DNA from: Christensenella sp. UBA1260
GTDB lineage: Bacteria > Bacillota > Clostridia > Christensenellales > CAG-917
Length of the DNA stretch: 20,083 nt
NCBI GenBank assembly: GCA_002308155.1
Contig: DBVQ01000018.1
Span: 1 to 20,083 of the forward strand
Direction: 5' to 3'
The position numbers and the translations under genes are program-made. Below the pieces are notes generated by a model. It was given only the letters and a program-made list of their open reading frames with translations. It searched no databases and had not been told where the DNA came from. Below, piece after piece: positions 1 through 7,940 of this stretch. Position 1 is the first letter of the stretch. Every line of letters begins with the position of its first letter.

Positions 1-699
1 TTTCAAATAATTATAAGACATGTCTTCTTTGTTTACTATATTTTGTAGTACACTTTCTTCTTCTATGCAATCATGAAAAAAATAATCATCTAATCTAAAA
101 TTCAATTTTGGATTCTTTAAGCATAAAATAGTTTGTCCAGTAATTTTCGCTTTATCAATGTTTGGTTTTATATTATCTTTAATTAAATATATTTGTTTGA
201 ATTTTTCCTCAAATGTCTCACCTATGGATTTCATCAATCTTACTAATATATGCTTATCTTTCAGACCATTGAAGAACATTAAATCTATTTTAAAAATTAC
301 AAAAAATAAATCTTTAATATCATCATAATTTGATTCATTTTGAAAATAGTTACTACAATCAGATAAAAATCTTTTAGCATTTCCTATATTACTTTTTTTT
401 AACCATCCTATAATGAGATAAATAATATAATAGTATTTTAATTCATCTGTACCTTCATTAATCGGAATAATATATCCTTCGAAATGGTTCAATTTATATT
501 TACTTAATGAACTAATTGATTTTTGATTATCCACTTCAAATTCTGTTATCAAGAAACTGATTAGTTCATGTAAAGTTGTTTTTGAACTTTTCACTAAAAT
601 ATCATCTTTATTATTGAATTTTTTTAGAATTTTTATTCTTTTTTCATAACTTAAAGTATATAAATACTTGTAATTTTTATTATTTATTTTATCAATTTT
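1..699 (-). CDS. AT-rich open frame of unknown function, partial at left edge, start unclear
   Basis: I translated the minus strand by hand: the frame stays open for 233 codons from 699 to the window edge, although the DNA is very A+T rich and random stops would be expected often. The product is unrecognised. It is rich in Lys, Asn, Ile, Tyr and Phe, and includes a hydrophobic patch with YYYIIYLIIGW about a third of the way in. No ATG occurs in the first 140 codons; the first in-frame ATG is at 279-277, and a GTG at 594-592 has no Shine-Dalgarno. The frame opens just after a TAA at 702-700, and 18 nt separate it from the dusB stop. It may be a gene that lost its 5' end, a gene with a rare start, or part of a longer element to the left. 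The coding character is well supported; the function is unknown. Confidence 0.6.
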
Positions 700-717
700 T
701 TATTGTAATTTTCTATC

Positions 718-1656
718 TCAATTTGGAAAATATCTATCGACGACTTTAAATAATTCGTCGAGAGTTTTGACTTCGCCGACGGCGACACGAACTTGTTTTG
801 CAAAGTTCTCGCCTTTTGCATAGTAGCAAAGGTGCAATTTCATTATATTTGCGACTGTTGTGTCAGGAAAATACTTTCTCAAAATCTCAATGTGTTCAAG
901 AATTGTCGCACGCCTTGAATACTCAAAATGTCTGCCTTCAAGTTCGGCGAATATGTATGGTCTGCCAAGCGCGCCACGCGCAAGCATAAATCCGTCTGCG
1001 CCTGTTTCAGCTTTGACTCTTTCAAGACTTGCCTTGTCAAAGATATCGCCGTTTGCAATAACTGGGATTTTGACCGCCTCTTTGACGGCGCGCGTGATAG
1101 AATGATCTGCGACTCCGCTGTAAAACTGCTCTCTGTATCTTGGGTGGATTGTCACTGCGCTTGCTCCACCTCTTTCTGCCGCAAGTGCGCACTCAACCGC
1201 AATAGGCCTATTCATCTCCACGCCGGCGCGCATTTTGCAAGTGACGGGTTTTCCGCTTCCTTCACAAACAGCTTGCACAAGTTCGGCAATCAGCAAAGGG
1301 TTGTTCATAAGCGCACTGCCCTCGCCGTTGTTGTAGACTTTTTTGACGGGACAGCCCATGTTGATATCTATGATATCAAACTTTTTGAGCCTTTCATCCC
1401 TTGCCGCCTTGAACATAAACTCAGGGTCAGATCCAAATAGTTGCACTGCGCAGGGGGTTGTCGTGTCAGTTGTTGCAATCAACTCCTCGCTGCCCTTGTT
1501 GCCATAGCAAAGTCCTTTTGCGCTGACAAGCTCGGTAAACGTGAGCCCTGCGCCGTATTTCATGCATAAATGACGATACCCCACTTCGCTGAATCCTGCG
1601 ATTGGGGCAAAAAGCAAATTGGATTTGAGTTCAATGTCGCCAATTTTCAAAGCCAT
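718..1656 (-). CDS. dusB: tRNA-dihydrouridine synthase (DusB type)
   Basis: FMN-dependent enzyme that reduces uridine to dihydrouridine in the D-loop of tRNA, in the cytoplasm. The 312-residue product begins with the usual strand and loop (LLFAPIAGFSEVGYRHL). It carries the family signature INMGCPVKKV at about residues 98-107, with the catalytic Cys at 102. A KMRAG strand follows at about 147, then HPRYREQFYSG and IPVIANGDI, which belong to the FMN-binding barrel. The length is normal for the family. I chose ATG 1656 because the mazG TGA (1660-1658) ends one base upstream, implying translational coupling. A start at 1707 would add 17 residues unlike the family and overlap mazG. It is the last recognisable gene of the spoVT operon. 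No terminator is visible after the stop; the sequence becomes AT-rich at once. Confidence 0.93.
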   Translation of the reverse strand: MALKIGDIELKSNLLFAPIAGFSEVGYRHLCMKYGAGLTFTELVSAKGLCYGNKGSEELIATTDTTTPCAVQLFGSDPEFMFKAARDERLKKFDIIDINMGCPVKKVYNNGEGSALMNNPLLIAELVQAVCEGSGKPVTCKMRAGVEMNRPIAVECALAAERGGASAVTIHPRYREQFYSGVADHSITRAVKEAVKIPVIANGDIFDKASLERVKAETGADGFMLARGALGRPYIFAELEGRHFEYSRRATILEHIEILRKYFPDTTVANIMKLHLCYYAKGENFAKQVRVAVGEVKTLDELFKVVDRYFPN

Positions 1657-1657
1657 A

Positions 1658-2686
1658 TCAGTCAAGCAGTTTCTTTGCCTCTTCCCAAAGTTTGTCAAGC
1701 TCTTCAAGGCTTGAGGACGGCATATCTATGCCACGCTCGTTTGCAAGGCGCTCAACAACGCAAAATCTGTTGAAAAACTTTATGCTGGCATCGTGCAGTG
1801 CCATTTCAGGATCTATCTTGTAGAATCTGAGCACATTGACGACAGCAAACAAAAGGTCTCCCGCCTCTTCAACTCTGTGCTCAGGACTTGCGGATTTGAG
1901 TTCTTCGAGCTCTTCAACCACTTTTTCAAGTGCGCCGTCCACCTTGTCCCAGTCAAAACCGGATTTCTTTGCGCGCTTTTGAAGTTTCTCTGCGTAGAGC
2001 AAGGACGGCAGATTCTTTGGCACTTTGTCCATTGCGTCCGCATAAGAAGAATACTTCTTTTCTTTCTTCTTCGCCTCGTTCCAAAACGCAAGTGCCTCTT
2101 CAGGTGTATTTGCGTGATTTGTGCCGAATATATGCGTGTGGCGGTCAATGAGTTTGCGACAGAGAGTCGTGAGCATATCGGCGTAGTCAAAATCGCCTTC
2201 ATGCTCTGCAATTTCCGTATGGAAAATCGCCTGCATAAGCACATCGCCGCACTCCTCTTTCATCATATCTTTATCTTTTGCGTCAATGGCTTCAAGCAGT
2301 TCATAGGCTTCCTCAATAAGGTTTATTCTTATTGAATCATGCGTTTGAGCCCTGTCCCACTCGCAACCATCATCTGCACGAAGACGTTTCATGATTTGCA
2401 CAAAGTCAGAAAAATCAAAGCGCTCCGCCTCTATGAGCGGGATGCCGTCAACGACGATTTTGTCATAATCGCCTGAGATGTCTTGCACCTTACACTCGCG
2501 ATTTTTCTTTCCCACAAGCAGCACGTCAACGTTTCCGTATGCGTCCAAAAGCTTGCGCCTCACAGCATCCGTTTCTTCGCCGCCGACTATGACGAGCGGA
2601 ATGCGCTTGTTAAAAAACAGCGTGGACAAAAAATCGCGCGCTATGTAGAGTTGGTATGATGTGTTTTCAAGGTTTATTTCACGCAT
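1658..2686 (-). CDS. mazG: MazG-family nucleoside triphosphate pyrophosphohydrolase with a short N-terminal domain
   Basis: Hydrolyses non-canonical or excess NTPs to NMP and pyrophosphate; cytoplasmic. The first MazG domain starts near residue 97, with CEWDRAQTHDSIRINLIEEA. Its metal-binding acidic helices are EEAYE (125-129) and EECGD (144-148), followed by HTHIFG. A second MazG repeat near residues 245-320 has FDWDKVDGALEKVVEELEEL and EEAGDLLF. This tandem is typical of full-length MazG and YabN. In B. subtilis YabN a methylase-like domain of roughly 200 residues precedes MazG. Here only about 95 residues precede it (LVIVGGEETDAV onwards), so that domain is missing or replaced. The ATG at 2686 overlaps the end of the upstream flippase gene by 8 nt, and the stop lies 1 nt before dusB. 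Confidence 0.92.
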   Translation of the reverse strand: MREINLENTSYQLYIARDFLSTLFFNKRIPLVIVGGEETDAVRRKLLDAYGNVDVLLVGKKNRECKVQDISGDYDKIVVDGIPLIEAERFDFSDFVQIMKRLRADDGCEWDRAQTHDSIRINLIEEAYELLEAIDAKDKDMMKEECGDVLMQAIFHTEIAEHEGDFDYADMLTTLCRKLIDRHTHIFGTNHANTPEEALAFWNEAKKKEKKYSSYADAMDKVPKNLPSLLYAEKLQKRAKKSGFDWDKVDGALEKVVEELEELKSASPEHRVEEAGDLLFAVVNVLRFYKIDPEMALHDASIKFFNRFCVVERLANERGIDMPSSSLEELDKLWEEAKKLLD

Positions 2687-4262
2687 CTTTGTACTCCCAA
2701 AACCTAATGACTCTGTGTATTTTTTGAAGAATCTTGCCAGCTGGAAAGTTTGCTATCTCCTCTTTGCCAATCAGTCCAAACAAAAACACTGCAAAGACGT
2801 AGACAAATATGCATATGCCTGCTCCGACCAAAACGGAAATTATATTGTTCTCAATATAAGTGGCAACGATTCCCGTAAGTCCCATTATAACACCAACAAG
2901 CAGGTTTATGCCAACACTTTTTTCAAGATGTAGCCCACAAACTTGAAAATAACTTGCAGAGACCAAAAACAGTGCCACAAATCCCATGCATACACTTGCA
3001 ATCCCCGCACCCAAAATGCCGATATAGCGCGTCAATACAATCTGCAACACAGTTTTAATGGCTATTGCAATGCCGAGGCTTGCAACCGCTTTTTTTGTCT
3101 TGTCCACCGCCTGCAAGAGCGAAACATATATCTGCATACTGGACAGCGTGACAACGTTTATCGCTTCAATCCTCAATAGGTTTTCCGCCACAACAAGTTG
3201 CTCCCCGCTGAGTCGCGGATAAATCGCCCCAAGCAACTTGCCACCAAGCACAATAAAAAAGACGGCAAAAGGTATGCCCAAAAGATATGTGAGTTTGATT
3301 GCAATTCGACTCTTTGTCATAATTGCATCAACGTCTCTTTCAACTCTTGACACGGACACGGACGGCACAATCGCTATCGCAAGCGATAGCGCAACCACGA
3401 CGGGCATATTCACAAGCGAATTGACAGGCCCACTCAAAACGCCGTATTGCCAAGTCGCCGCCTCTTTGGAAAGTCCGAAAAGTTTGAGCATATTAACAAC
3501 AATAATGCTGTCAAAAAAGTTTGAAAGCGGCAACAGCACGGACACAATCGCAATTGGAAATGCGGTGCGAAATACGCTCGTCAGTTCCACCTTTGAAAAC
3601 TTAAGTGTCTCTTTTTCGTTGTGCCTTGTCCGCACAATGTAAGTGATAAACATATAGACAAGCGCACAGAACTCGCTTGCAGTCACTCCAAGCAGTGCGC
3701 CGTACACCGCATAAATCATGCCTCTCTTTGAAAAGACAATGGACAGCGCAAGCCCAAGCGCGAGTTTGACAACCTGCTCAATTATGTTTGAAAGTGCTGT
3801 CGGCAACATATACATCTCGCCTTGAAACCAGCCTCTAAATCCCGCAATCGCGCCGACAAACATCAAGGACGGCGCAATAATCCAAAATCCTTTGTATGCG
3901 ACTTCGTTGCCTTGCCAAAGTGCGATATATTTTGCAAGAGTTGCAACAAGTATCGCCGCAATCGTTGACAGGGTTATGAGCACCACCATGCAAGCGAAGA
4001 GATACTTTTTTGCTCCGTTGCCCATTGCTCGTTGCTCCGCAACGATACGAGATAGAGCCGTCGGGATGCCGATTGAGGAAAGCATCATAAAGAGCGCATA
4101 GACCGGAAACACGAGCTGATAAAGCCCCATGCCCTCTGCGCCCAATACGTTGGTGAGCGGAACGCGATAAAGAGCGCCGAGCAGTTTTGCAACAACCGAG
4201 CAAACCGCAAGTACGCTCGCGCCAGATTTCATTGTGTATTGTTTAAGCCCTGCTTGCTTCAT
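2679..4262 (-). CDS. SpoVB/YabM-type polysaccharide (lipid-linked) flippase
   Basis: Integral membrane protein of the MOP superfamily (MATE/MurJ/Wzx relatives). Members move lipid-linked cell-wall precursors across the cytoplasmic membrane, and SpoVB acts in spore cortex synthesis. The 527-residue product has a dozen or more hydrophobic segments. It also has the family N-terminus, with SVVAKLLGALYRVPLTNVLG followed by GMGLYQLVFPVYALF and SSIGIPTALSRIVAEQ. I chose ATG 4262 because it overlaps the spoVT TGA in an ATGA arrangement. The longer start at 4334 would lie inside spoVT and adds a non-family N-terminus. The order spoVT - flippase - mazG matches B. subtilis spoVT-yabM-yabN, so YabM is the likelier ortholog. 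The exact substrate cannot be read from the sequence. Confidence 0.9.
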   Translation of the reverse strand: MKQAGLKQYTMKSGASVLAVCSVVAKLLGALYRVPLTNVLGAEGMGLYQLVFPVYALFMMLSSIGIPTALSRIVAEQRAMGNGAKKYLFACMVVLITLSTIAAILVATLAKYIALWQGNEVAYKGFWIIAPSLMFVGAIAGFRGWFQGEMYMLPTALSNIIEQVVKLALGLALSIVFSKRGMIYAVYGALLGVTASEFCALVYMFITYIVRTRHNEKETLKFSKVELTSVFRTAFPIAIVSVLLPLSNFFDSIIVVNMLKLFGLSKEAATWQYGVLSGPVNSLVNMPVVVALSLAIAIVPSVSVSRVERDVDAIMTKSRIAIKLTYLLGIPFAVFFIVLGGKLLGAIYPRLSGEQLVVAENLLRIEAINVVTLSSMQIYVSLLQAVDKTKKAVASLGIAIAIKTVLQIVLTRYIGILGAGIASVCMGFVALFLVSASYFQVCGLHLEKSVGINLLVGVIMGLTGIVATYIENNIISVLVGAGICIFVYVFAVFLFGLIGKEEIANFPAGKILQKIHRVIRFWEYKDA

Positions 4263-4786
4263 TGAAGCATTGCCGCAATCAGATCCGTGCAGAACTTGAG
4301 ATATGCACGCGCAACGTCGCTTGGCAAAGAGCAAAGCAGTATCGCCATGCCGCCATAGCTGTCGCCGTTTGAAACAATCGGTTCAAAAACGAGATAGCAA
4401 CAATCACATTTGGCATTTTCAAATACGCCTTTCAAATCATCGCCGTGCAAAACGGATGAACGCCTATTATCAACTGCCTGCAACAACTCGCCGCCAACCA
4501 TAGCGCCAAGATAATTCTTTTTGTTTGCGCCCTCCGCAACAACAACTTGAGAGGAATCAACAATTATGACATCCGCCTCCACATAGCCCGCAAGTGATTT
4601 TGCAACAGATGAAGCAACGTTTTTGAAACCTTCGTAGGCATTGAATTTTTTGAGTGTCAAACCCTCCGCCGTGCTCAATATTTCCATCTCGTCGCCGACT
4701 TTGAGCCGCATGGTTTTTCTCAGTTCTTTTGGTATGACAATTCGCCCAAGCTCGTCAATTCTTCTTACAATTCCTCCACTTGTCAT
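4259..4786 (-). CDS. spoVT: Stage V sporulation protein T, AbrB-family transcriptional regulator
   Basis: DNA-binding regulator which in Bacillus adjusts forespore gene expression late in sporulation. The 175-residue product has an AbrB swapped-hairpin DNA-binding domain at about 1-50 (GGIVRRIDELGRIVIPKELR, then VGDEMEI). The rest, about 55-175, is the size and character of the SpoVT GAF-like sensor domain. Full length for the family. The start is fixed by an AGGAGG site (CCTCCT at 4791-4796 on the plus strand). It is first in the operon with flippase, mazG and dusB. The best minus-strand upstream motif is CATACAA (4837-4831), which resembles a sigma-G -10 box, but no convincing -35 accompanies it. 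Its presence suggests a sporulating lineage but does not prove that the organism makes spores. Confidence 0.95.
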   Translation of the reverse strand: MTSGGIVRRIDELGRIVIPKELRKTMRLKVGDEMEILSTAEGLTLKKFNAYEGFKNVASSVAKSLAGYVEADVIIVDSSQVVVAEGANKKNYLGAMVGGELLQAVDNRRSSVLHGDDLKGVFENAKCDCCYLVFEPIVSNGDSYGGMAILLCSLPSDVARAYLKFCTDLIAAMLQ

Positions 4787-4854
4787 AAATCCTCCTGTCA
4801 GTCAAATTGTAGTATTTGAAAAACTCCCTTTTGTATGCACGGCACTGCTTTTAG

Positions 4855-4887
4855 TAAAACAAAAAACGCACTAAACTTGTGCGTTTT
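4855..4887 (-). terminator. Rho-independent terminator of the 95-residue gene
   Basis: A perfect 9-bp stem (AAAACGCAC / GTGCGTTTT, 4863-4871 with 4879-4887) closes a 7-nt loop. On the minus strand it is followed by a T-rich run. It lies just downstream of the 4928-5215 gene and upstream of spoVT, so it insulates the spoVT operon. Confidence 0.85.
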
Positions 4888-4927
4888 GATGTTCTAAGCG
4901 GGTATTTTGCAGTCAATGCGTCGCTGG

Positions 4928-5215
4928 TTAGATGTAAAATTGATTTGGTTTTTTCTTCTCGTCGAGCACGCGCTCCAAGATAAAAGACGTAAAATCAACA
5001 TCTTCAACAAAGTCTCTCGGCAGATATTTTGTGCGATTAAACTTTTCAAAATGTTTCAAATGACTTTCAAGCGAAATTGGCGTTGCAATATCAAGGCGGT
5101 ATGCTATCTCTTGAAGCATACTTTGATAATCCGACATTTTGAGCAAATACTCTCCCTCAAAAATGATATCTTTGACAAGCTTGTCGCCATTCATAATTTT
5201 TGCCCAAACTTTCAT
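4928..5215 (-). CDS. Small conserved-looking protein of unknown function (95 residues)
   Basis: A 95-residue cytoplasmic-looking protein with no signal peptide or membrane segment. It begins MKVWAKIMNGDKLVKDIIFE, predicted as beta strands, followed by a helical, charged middle (YLLKMSDYQSMLQEIAYRLD). I recognise no catalytic motif and no named family. I chose ATG 5215 because a promoter with TTGCCG and TATTAT boxes lies at 5272-5244 on the minus strand. That places the transcript start downstream of the alternative ATG at 5275, so the longer form could not be translated from this promoter. No strong Shine-Dalgarno is visible (only GGGAC). The gene is monocistronic, with its own terminator at 4855-4887, and divergent from the replication gene pair. 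It may be a housekeeping gene of unknown role. Confidence 0.72.
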   Translation of the reverse strand: MKVWAKIMNGDKLVKDIIFEGEYLLKMSDYQSMLQEIAYRLDIATPISLESHLKHFEKFNRTKYLPRDFVEDVDFTSFILERVLDEKKKPNQFYI

Positions 5216-5243
5216 ATTGCGTCCCAAAAGATTTGATAGAACT

Positions 5244-5272
5244 ATAATAACACACCTATCGCCGTACGGCAA
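5244..5272 (-). promoter_or_regulatory. Sigma-A-type promoter of the 95-residue gene, containing a palindrome
   Basis: Minus-strand -35 TTGCCG (5272-5267) and -10 TATTAT (5249-5244) are separated by 17 bp, which predicts a start near 5237. The perfect 10-bp palindrome GCCGTACGGC (5261-5270) overlaps the -35 box and could be an operator half or coincidence. Confidence 0.55.
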
Positions 5273-5403
5273 CACCGTTTTTGCATTTCAAAAAATATTT
5301 TGCCGTTTGCCACAACTTTTGTCATGCGCCTGACTTTGCCCCTCGTGATAATAACGGCACACAACACAACATATAGTATTTTTGCAAAAAATAAAAAAAC
5401 TTA

Positions 5404-5433
5404 TTGGCGCAAAACAGAGTTTTGTGTTATAGT
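5404..5433 (+). promoter_or_regulatory. Candidate promoter of the dnaD-like/helicase loader operon
   Basis: TTGGCG (5404-5409) and TATAGT (5428-5433) with an 18-bp spacer precede the operon. A predicted start near 5440 would put the palindrome at 5447-5463 at the very beginning of the transcript. Confidence 0.45.
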
Positions 5434-5446
5434 TATGCTCACCCAT

Positions 5447-5463
5447 TACGAGATAATCTCGTA
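5447..5463. promoter_or_regulatory. Perfect 17-bp palindrome, possible operator
   Basis: TACGAGAT-A-ATCTCGTA is symmetric around 5455. It lies between the predicted promoter and the AGGAGG-like site (GGAGG, about 5495) of the downstream replication genes. It could bind a dimeric repressor or fold as a short hairpin at the 5' end of the mRNA. No T-run follows, so it is not a terminator. Confidence 0.45.
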
Positions 5464-5504
5464 AAGATTTTGGGCAATATTTTGTTTCTCAAACCGGAGG
5501 ATTT

Positions 5505-6950
5505 ATGAGTTTCGCAAAACTTTCAAGCGATTTTTTGATGGAAACTTTCACGCTCGTTGACAACCTTTTTATCAGCGAGTATCTTCCTGAATGCGACGAA
5601 AAACAAGTGAAAATCTATCTCTACGGGCTATATCTGTGCACAAATCCTTCAAGCAATAACTCGCTTGACGCACTCTGTTCCAACCTCAATATGAGCGAAA
5701 AAGAAATAATTTCAATCTATTCGTTCTTTGAAGACATGGGGCTCGTGCAGATTGTGTCCAAAGAGCCGCTTGAGGTCAAATACCTCTCTTTGAAGCGCGC
5801 CAATCAGCCGCCAAAGAAGTATAAATCCGAAAAGTGGAACGACTTCAACGTTCATCTCCAACAGCTGTTCCCTGAGCGTATGCTCACCCCAAACGAGTAC
5901 AACGAGTATTATATGTTCATTGACTCAACAAAGTTTGACCCGGAAGCAATGCTTATGGTTGTGCAATATTGCATAAATCTCAAAGGCATGAGCGTGCGCT
6001 ACCCATACATCTTGACCGTTGCGAGAAACTGGGCAAACGAGGGCGTAAAGACAGTCAAGGACGTTGAGGAACGCCTTGAAGAATATGAGCGTCAACACGA
6101 CGATATGACGAGCGTCCTCTCTGCTCTTGGCAGAAAAGGCGGAGCGGAACTTGAAGAAAAGCAGATGCTTCTCAAATGGACGAGAAGCTGGGGCTACTCG
6201 CTTGATGCGATACTCACAGCGGCAAAGACGCTCAAAGGATCAAAGACTTTTGCAAAACTTGACAACAAACTTGACGAGTTCTATCGCATGTCAATCTTCT
6301 CTGCTGAAGAGATGGCAGACTTTGCAAAGCACATTGAGGAACTTCGTTCCTTGGCGGTTGCAATCAACAAAAATCTCGGCGTGTTCTACGAGTCGTTTGA
6401 GCATGAAATTGAGGTCTACGTCTCTCCGTGGGTGGCAAAAGGCTTTGACGCGGATGCACTCACAAAGATTGCGCACCACTGCTTCCTGTCCAACGTCAGG
6501 ACGCTGGACGGCATGAACACAGTGGTTGGCAAGTTCTATTCAAAGGGCTTGCTCACAAGCGAGAGCATTGACGACTATATCGACGCGCAAATCCGCCAAG
6601 ATGAAAAGATCAAAAAGGTCATTGAGGCAACAGGCAGGACGAGAAACGTCACAAACCAAGACCGCGAATACTATGAGACGTGGTCGGCGGAGTGGCTGTT
6701 TGACGACAGCGTGATACTATACGCGGCGGAGCAGGCGTCCGGCAGGACGTATCCACTGCCCTACGTCAACCAGATTTTGTCAGCTTTCAAATCAGCGGGA
6801 GCCAAGACGGTTGAAGAGGCAAAGAAGGTTGCTTTGCCGACGTCGTCAGCGAGCAGAGTCGCCGAAAACTATCAAGAGCGAGAATACACAAAGGAAGAAT
6901 TGCGCTCCGTCATCACGAGCATAGACGGGCTTAGCGCGGACAATATTTGA
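5505..6950 (+). CDS. DnaD-like replication initiation protein with multiple DnaD/DnaB C-terminal-type repeats
   Basis: A 481-residue protein of the DnaD/DnaB (primosome) family, which remodels DNA at the origin and recruits the helicase loader. Residues 1-97 form a DnaD N-terminal-like winged-helix domain (DEKQVKIYLYGLYL, then LNMSEKEIISIYSFFEDMGL). The rest appears to hold four helical repeats of the DnaD C-terminal kind, at about 128-195, 219-275, 300-357 and 388-441. The first is the clearest (YILTVARNWANEGVKT). The last also has YVNQILSAFKSAGAKT. B. subtilis DnaD is 232 residues, so this is about twice as long. A GGAGG site lies 5 nt or so before ATG 5505. The stop overlaps the helicase-loader ATG by one base (TGATG), implying coupled translation. 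Confidence 0.85.
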   Translation: MSFAKLSSDFLMETFTLVDNLFISEYLPECDEKQVKIYLYGLYLCTNPSSNNSLDALCSNLNMSEKEIISIYSFFEDMGLVQIVSKEPLEVKYLSLKRANQPPKKYKSEKWNDFNVHLQQLFPERMLTPNEYNEYYMFIDSTKFDPEAMLMVVQYCINLKGMSVRYPYILTVARNWANEGVKTVKDVEERLEEYERQHDDMTSVLSALGRKGGAELEEKQMLLKWTRSWGYSLDAILTAAKTLKGSKTFAKLDNKLDEFYRMSIFSAEEMADFAKHIEELRSLAVAINKNLGVFYESFEHEIEVYVSPWVAKGFDADALTKIAHHCFLSNVRTLDGMNTVVGKFYSKGLLTSESIDDYIDAQIRQDEKIKKVIEATGRTRNVTNQDREYYETWSAEWLFDDSVILYAAEQASGRTYPLPYVNQILSAFKSAGAKTVEEAKKVALPTSSASRVAENYQEREYTKEELRSVITSIDGLSADNI

Positions 6951-7864
6951 TGAAACAGCGAGCAATCAATTTGGCCATAGCAAAGAGGCGCGCGGAAATC
7001 GCGGCGAAGAAGGAGGAGATCTCAAAGAGAGCTTCTCTCGTTTTGTCGCTTCCGGACGTCAAAGACGCGCACGACAAATACATTTCATGGGCGTTCAAAA
7101 ACGCGCGCGGAGGATTTGCCGATGAGGAAAAACTTGCAAAACAGGACTATATTGACGCGCTCAAAAAACACGGCTACACCGAGGACGATTTGCACTATGT
7201 TCCGTCCTGCCCTATCTGCGGCGATACGCTGAGCGTGGGCGGAAAAGTGTGCGCGTGCATGAGAGCGGCATATATTGCGGCGCTCAAAGACGTGTGCGAG
7301 ATTGAGGCTCGTGCGCCGTTCACATTTGACGATGCAGACTTTGCGGCAATCAAAGATGACGCTCAGCGTGAAAACCTCAAGAAGTTCTTTGACTACTTCA
7401 AGTTGTACGCATCAAAACTCCCTGCCGTCAAAGCAAAGACAACAGTGCTGTTTGGAGGAGTGGGCACGGGCAAGACTTGCCTTGAGTCCGCAGTGTCGCG
7501 TGCGGTCATAGAGCGCGGCAAGAGCGTCAAGTTTGTGTCGGCATACGAGTTCAATACGGCAATGCTTGCGGCGCACACGTCGCCACTGAGCGAGCGTAGC
7601 GGGATGATCAAGGATTATCTCACGGCGGATCTGCTGGTCATTGACGATCTCGGCACAGAGCCAATCCTCAAAAACGTGACAGAGCCATATCTTTTGCTCG
7701 TGCTTGAAGAGAGGCAAAACAGAGGCTTGTGCACTCTTGTCACTTGCAACTTGAGCCCTGCGCGCATTTTGGAGCGATATGGCGAGCGCATCTATTCTCG
7801 CCTTGCCAACAAGCAGAGTTCACGCATATTTGAGCTTGGCGGCAGAGATTTGCGACTCAATTGA
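6950..7864 (+). CDS. DnaC/DnaI-type AAA+ replicative helicase loader
   Basis: ATPase of the DnaC/DnaI/IstB group, expected to load the hexameric DnaB/DnaC helicase at origins or restarted forks. The 304-residue protein has a coiled, basic N-terminus. A zinc-finger-like Cys set follows at 87, 90, 101 and 103 (CPIC, CAC), as in DnaI N-terminal domains. Then come Walker A GGVGTGKT (169-176), Walker B LLVIDD (228-233), a sensor-1-like TLVTCN (about 262-267) and an arginine-rich end (ERIYSRLANKQ) typical of the sensor-2/arginine-finger region. The start could be TTG 6947 or ATG 6950; I chose ATG. No clear Shine-Dalgarno is visible, so translation is probably coupled to the dnaD-like gene. Together the pair forms a replication-initiation operon common in Clostridia. 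Confidence 0.9.
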   Translation: MKQRAINLAIAKRRAEIAAKKEEISKRASLVLSLPDVKDAHDKYISWAFKNARGGFADEEKLAKQDYIDALKKHGYTEDDLHYVPSCPICGDTLSVGGKVCACMRAAYIAALKDVCEIEARAPFTFDDADFAAIKDDAQRENLKKFFDYFKLYASKLPAVKAKTTVLFGGVGTGKTCLESAVSRAVIERGKSVKFVSAYEFNTAMLAAHTSPLSERSGMIKDYLTADLLVIDDLGTEPILKNVTEPYLLLVLEERQNRGLCTLVTCNLSPARILERYGERIYSRLANKQSSRIFELGGRDLRLN

Positions 7865-7890
7865 CACATCGCGGCATAAAACTGCAAAGT

Positions 7891-7920
7891 AAAAACGGAC
7901 TTTAAGCAGTCCGTTTTTTG
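7891..7920. terminator. Bidirectional terminator between convergent operons
   Basis: An 11-bp stem (AAAAACGGACT / AGTCCGTTTTT, 7891-7901 with 7908-7918) closes a 6-nt loop. It has A-tracts and T-tracts on both sides, and lies between the helicase loader stop (7864) and the end of the minus-strand permease (7941). Confidence 0.9.
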
Positions 7921-7940
7921 TATGCTTTTTTCGTGCGCCG

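Noticed and set aside
928..1440. 170-codon open frame on the plus strand inside dusB
   Set aside because: It is antisense to a well-conserved gene. Its product is Cys/Phe/Ser-rich without motifs, as expected from a shadow frame.
4831..4837. Sigma-G-like -10 box upstream of spoVT
   Set aside because: CATACAA matches in part but no acceptable -35 box is found at the proper spacing, so no promoter is called.
5216..5275. Upstream ATG for the 95-residue gene
   Set aside because: It lies upstream of the predicted promoter's transcription start (about 5237), so it would not be in the mRNA.
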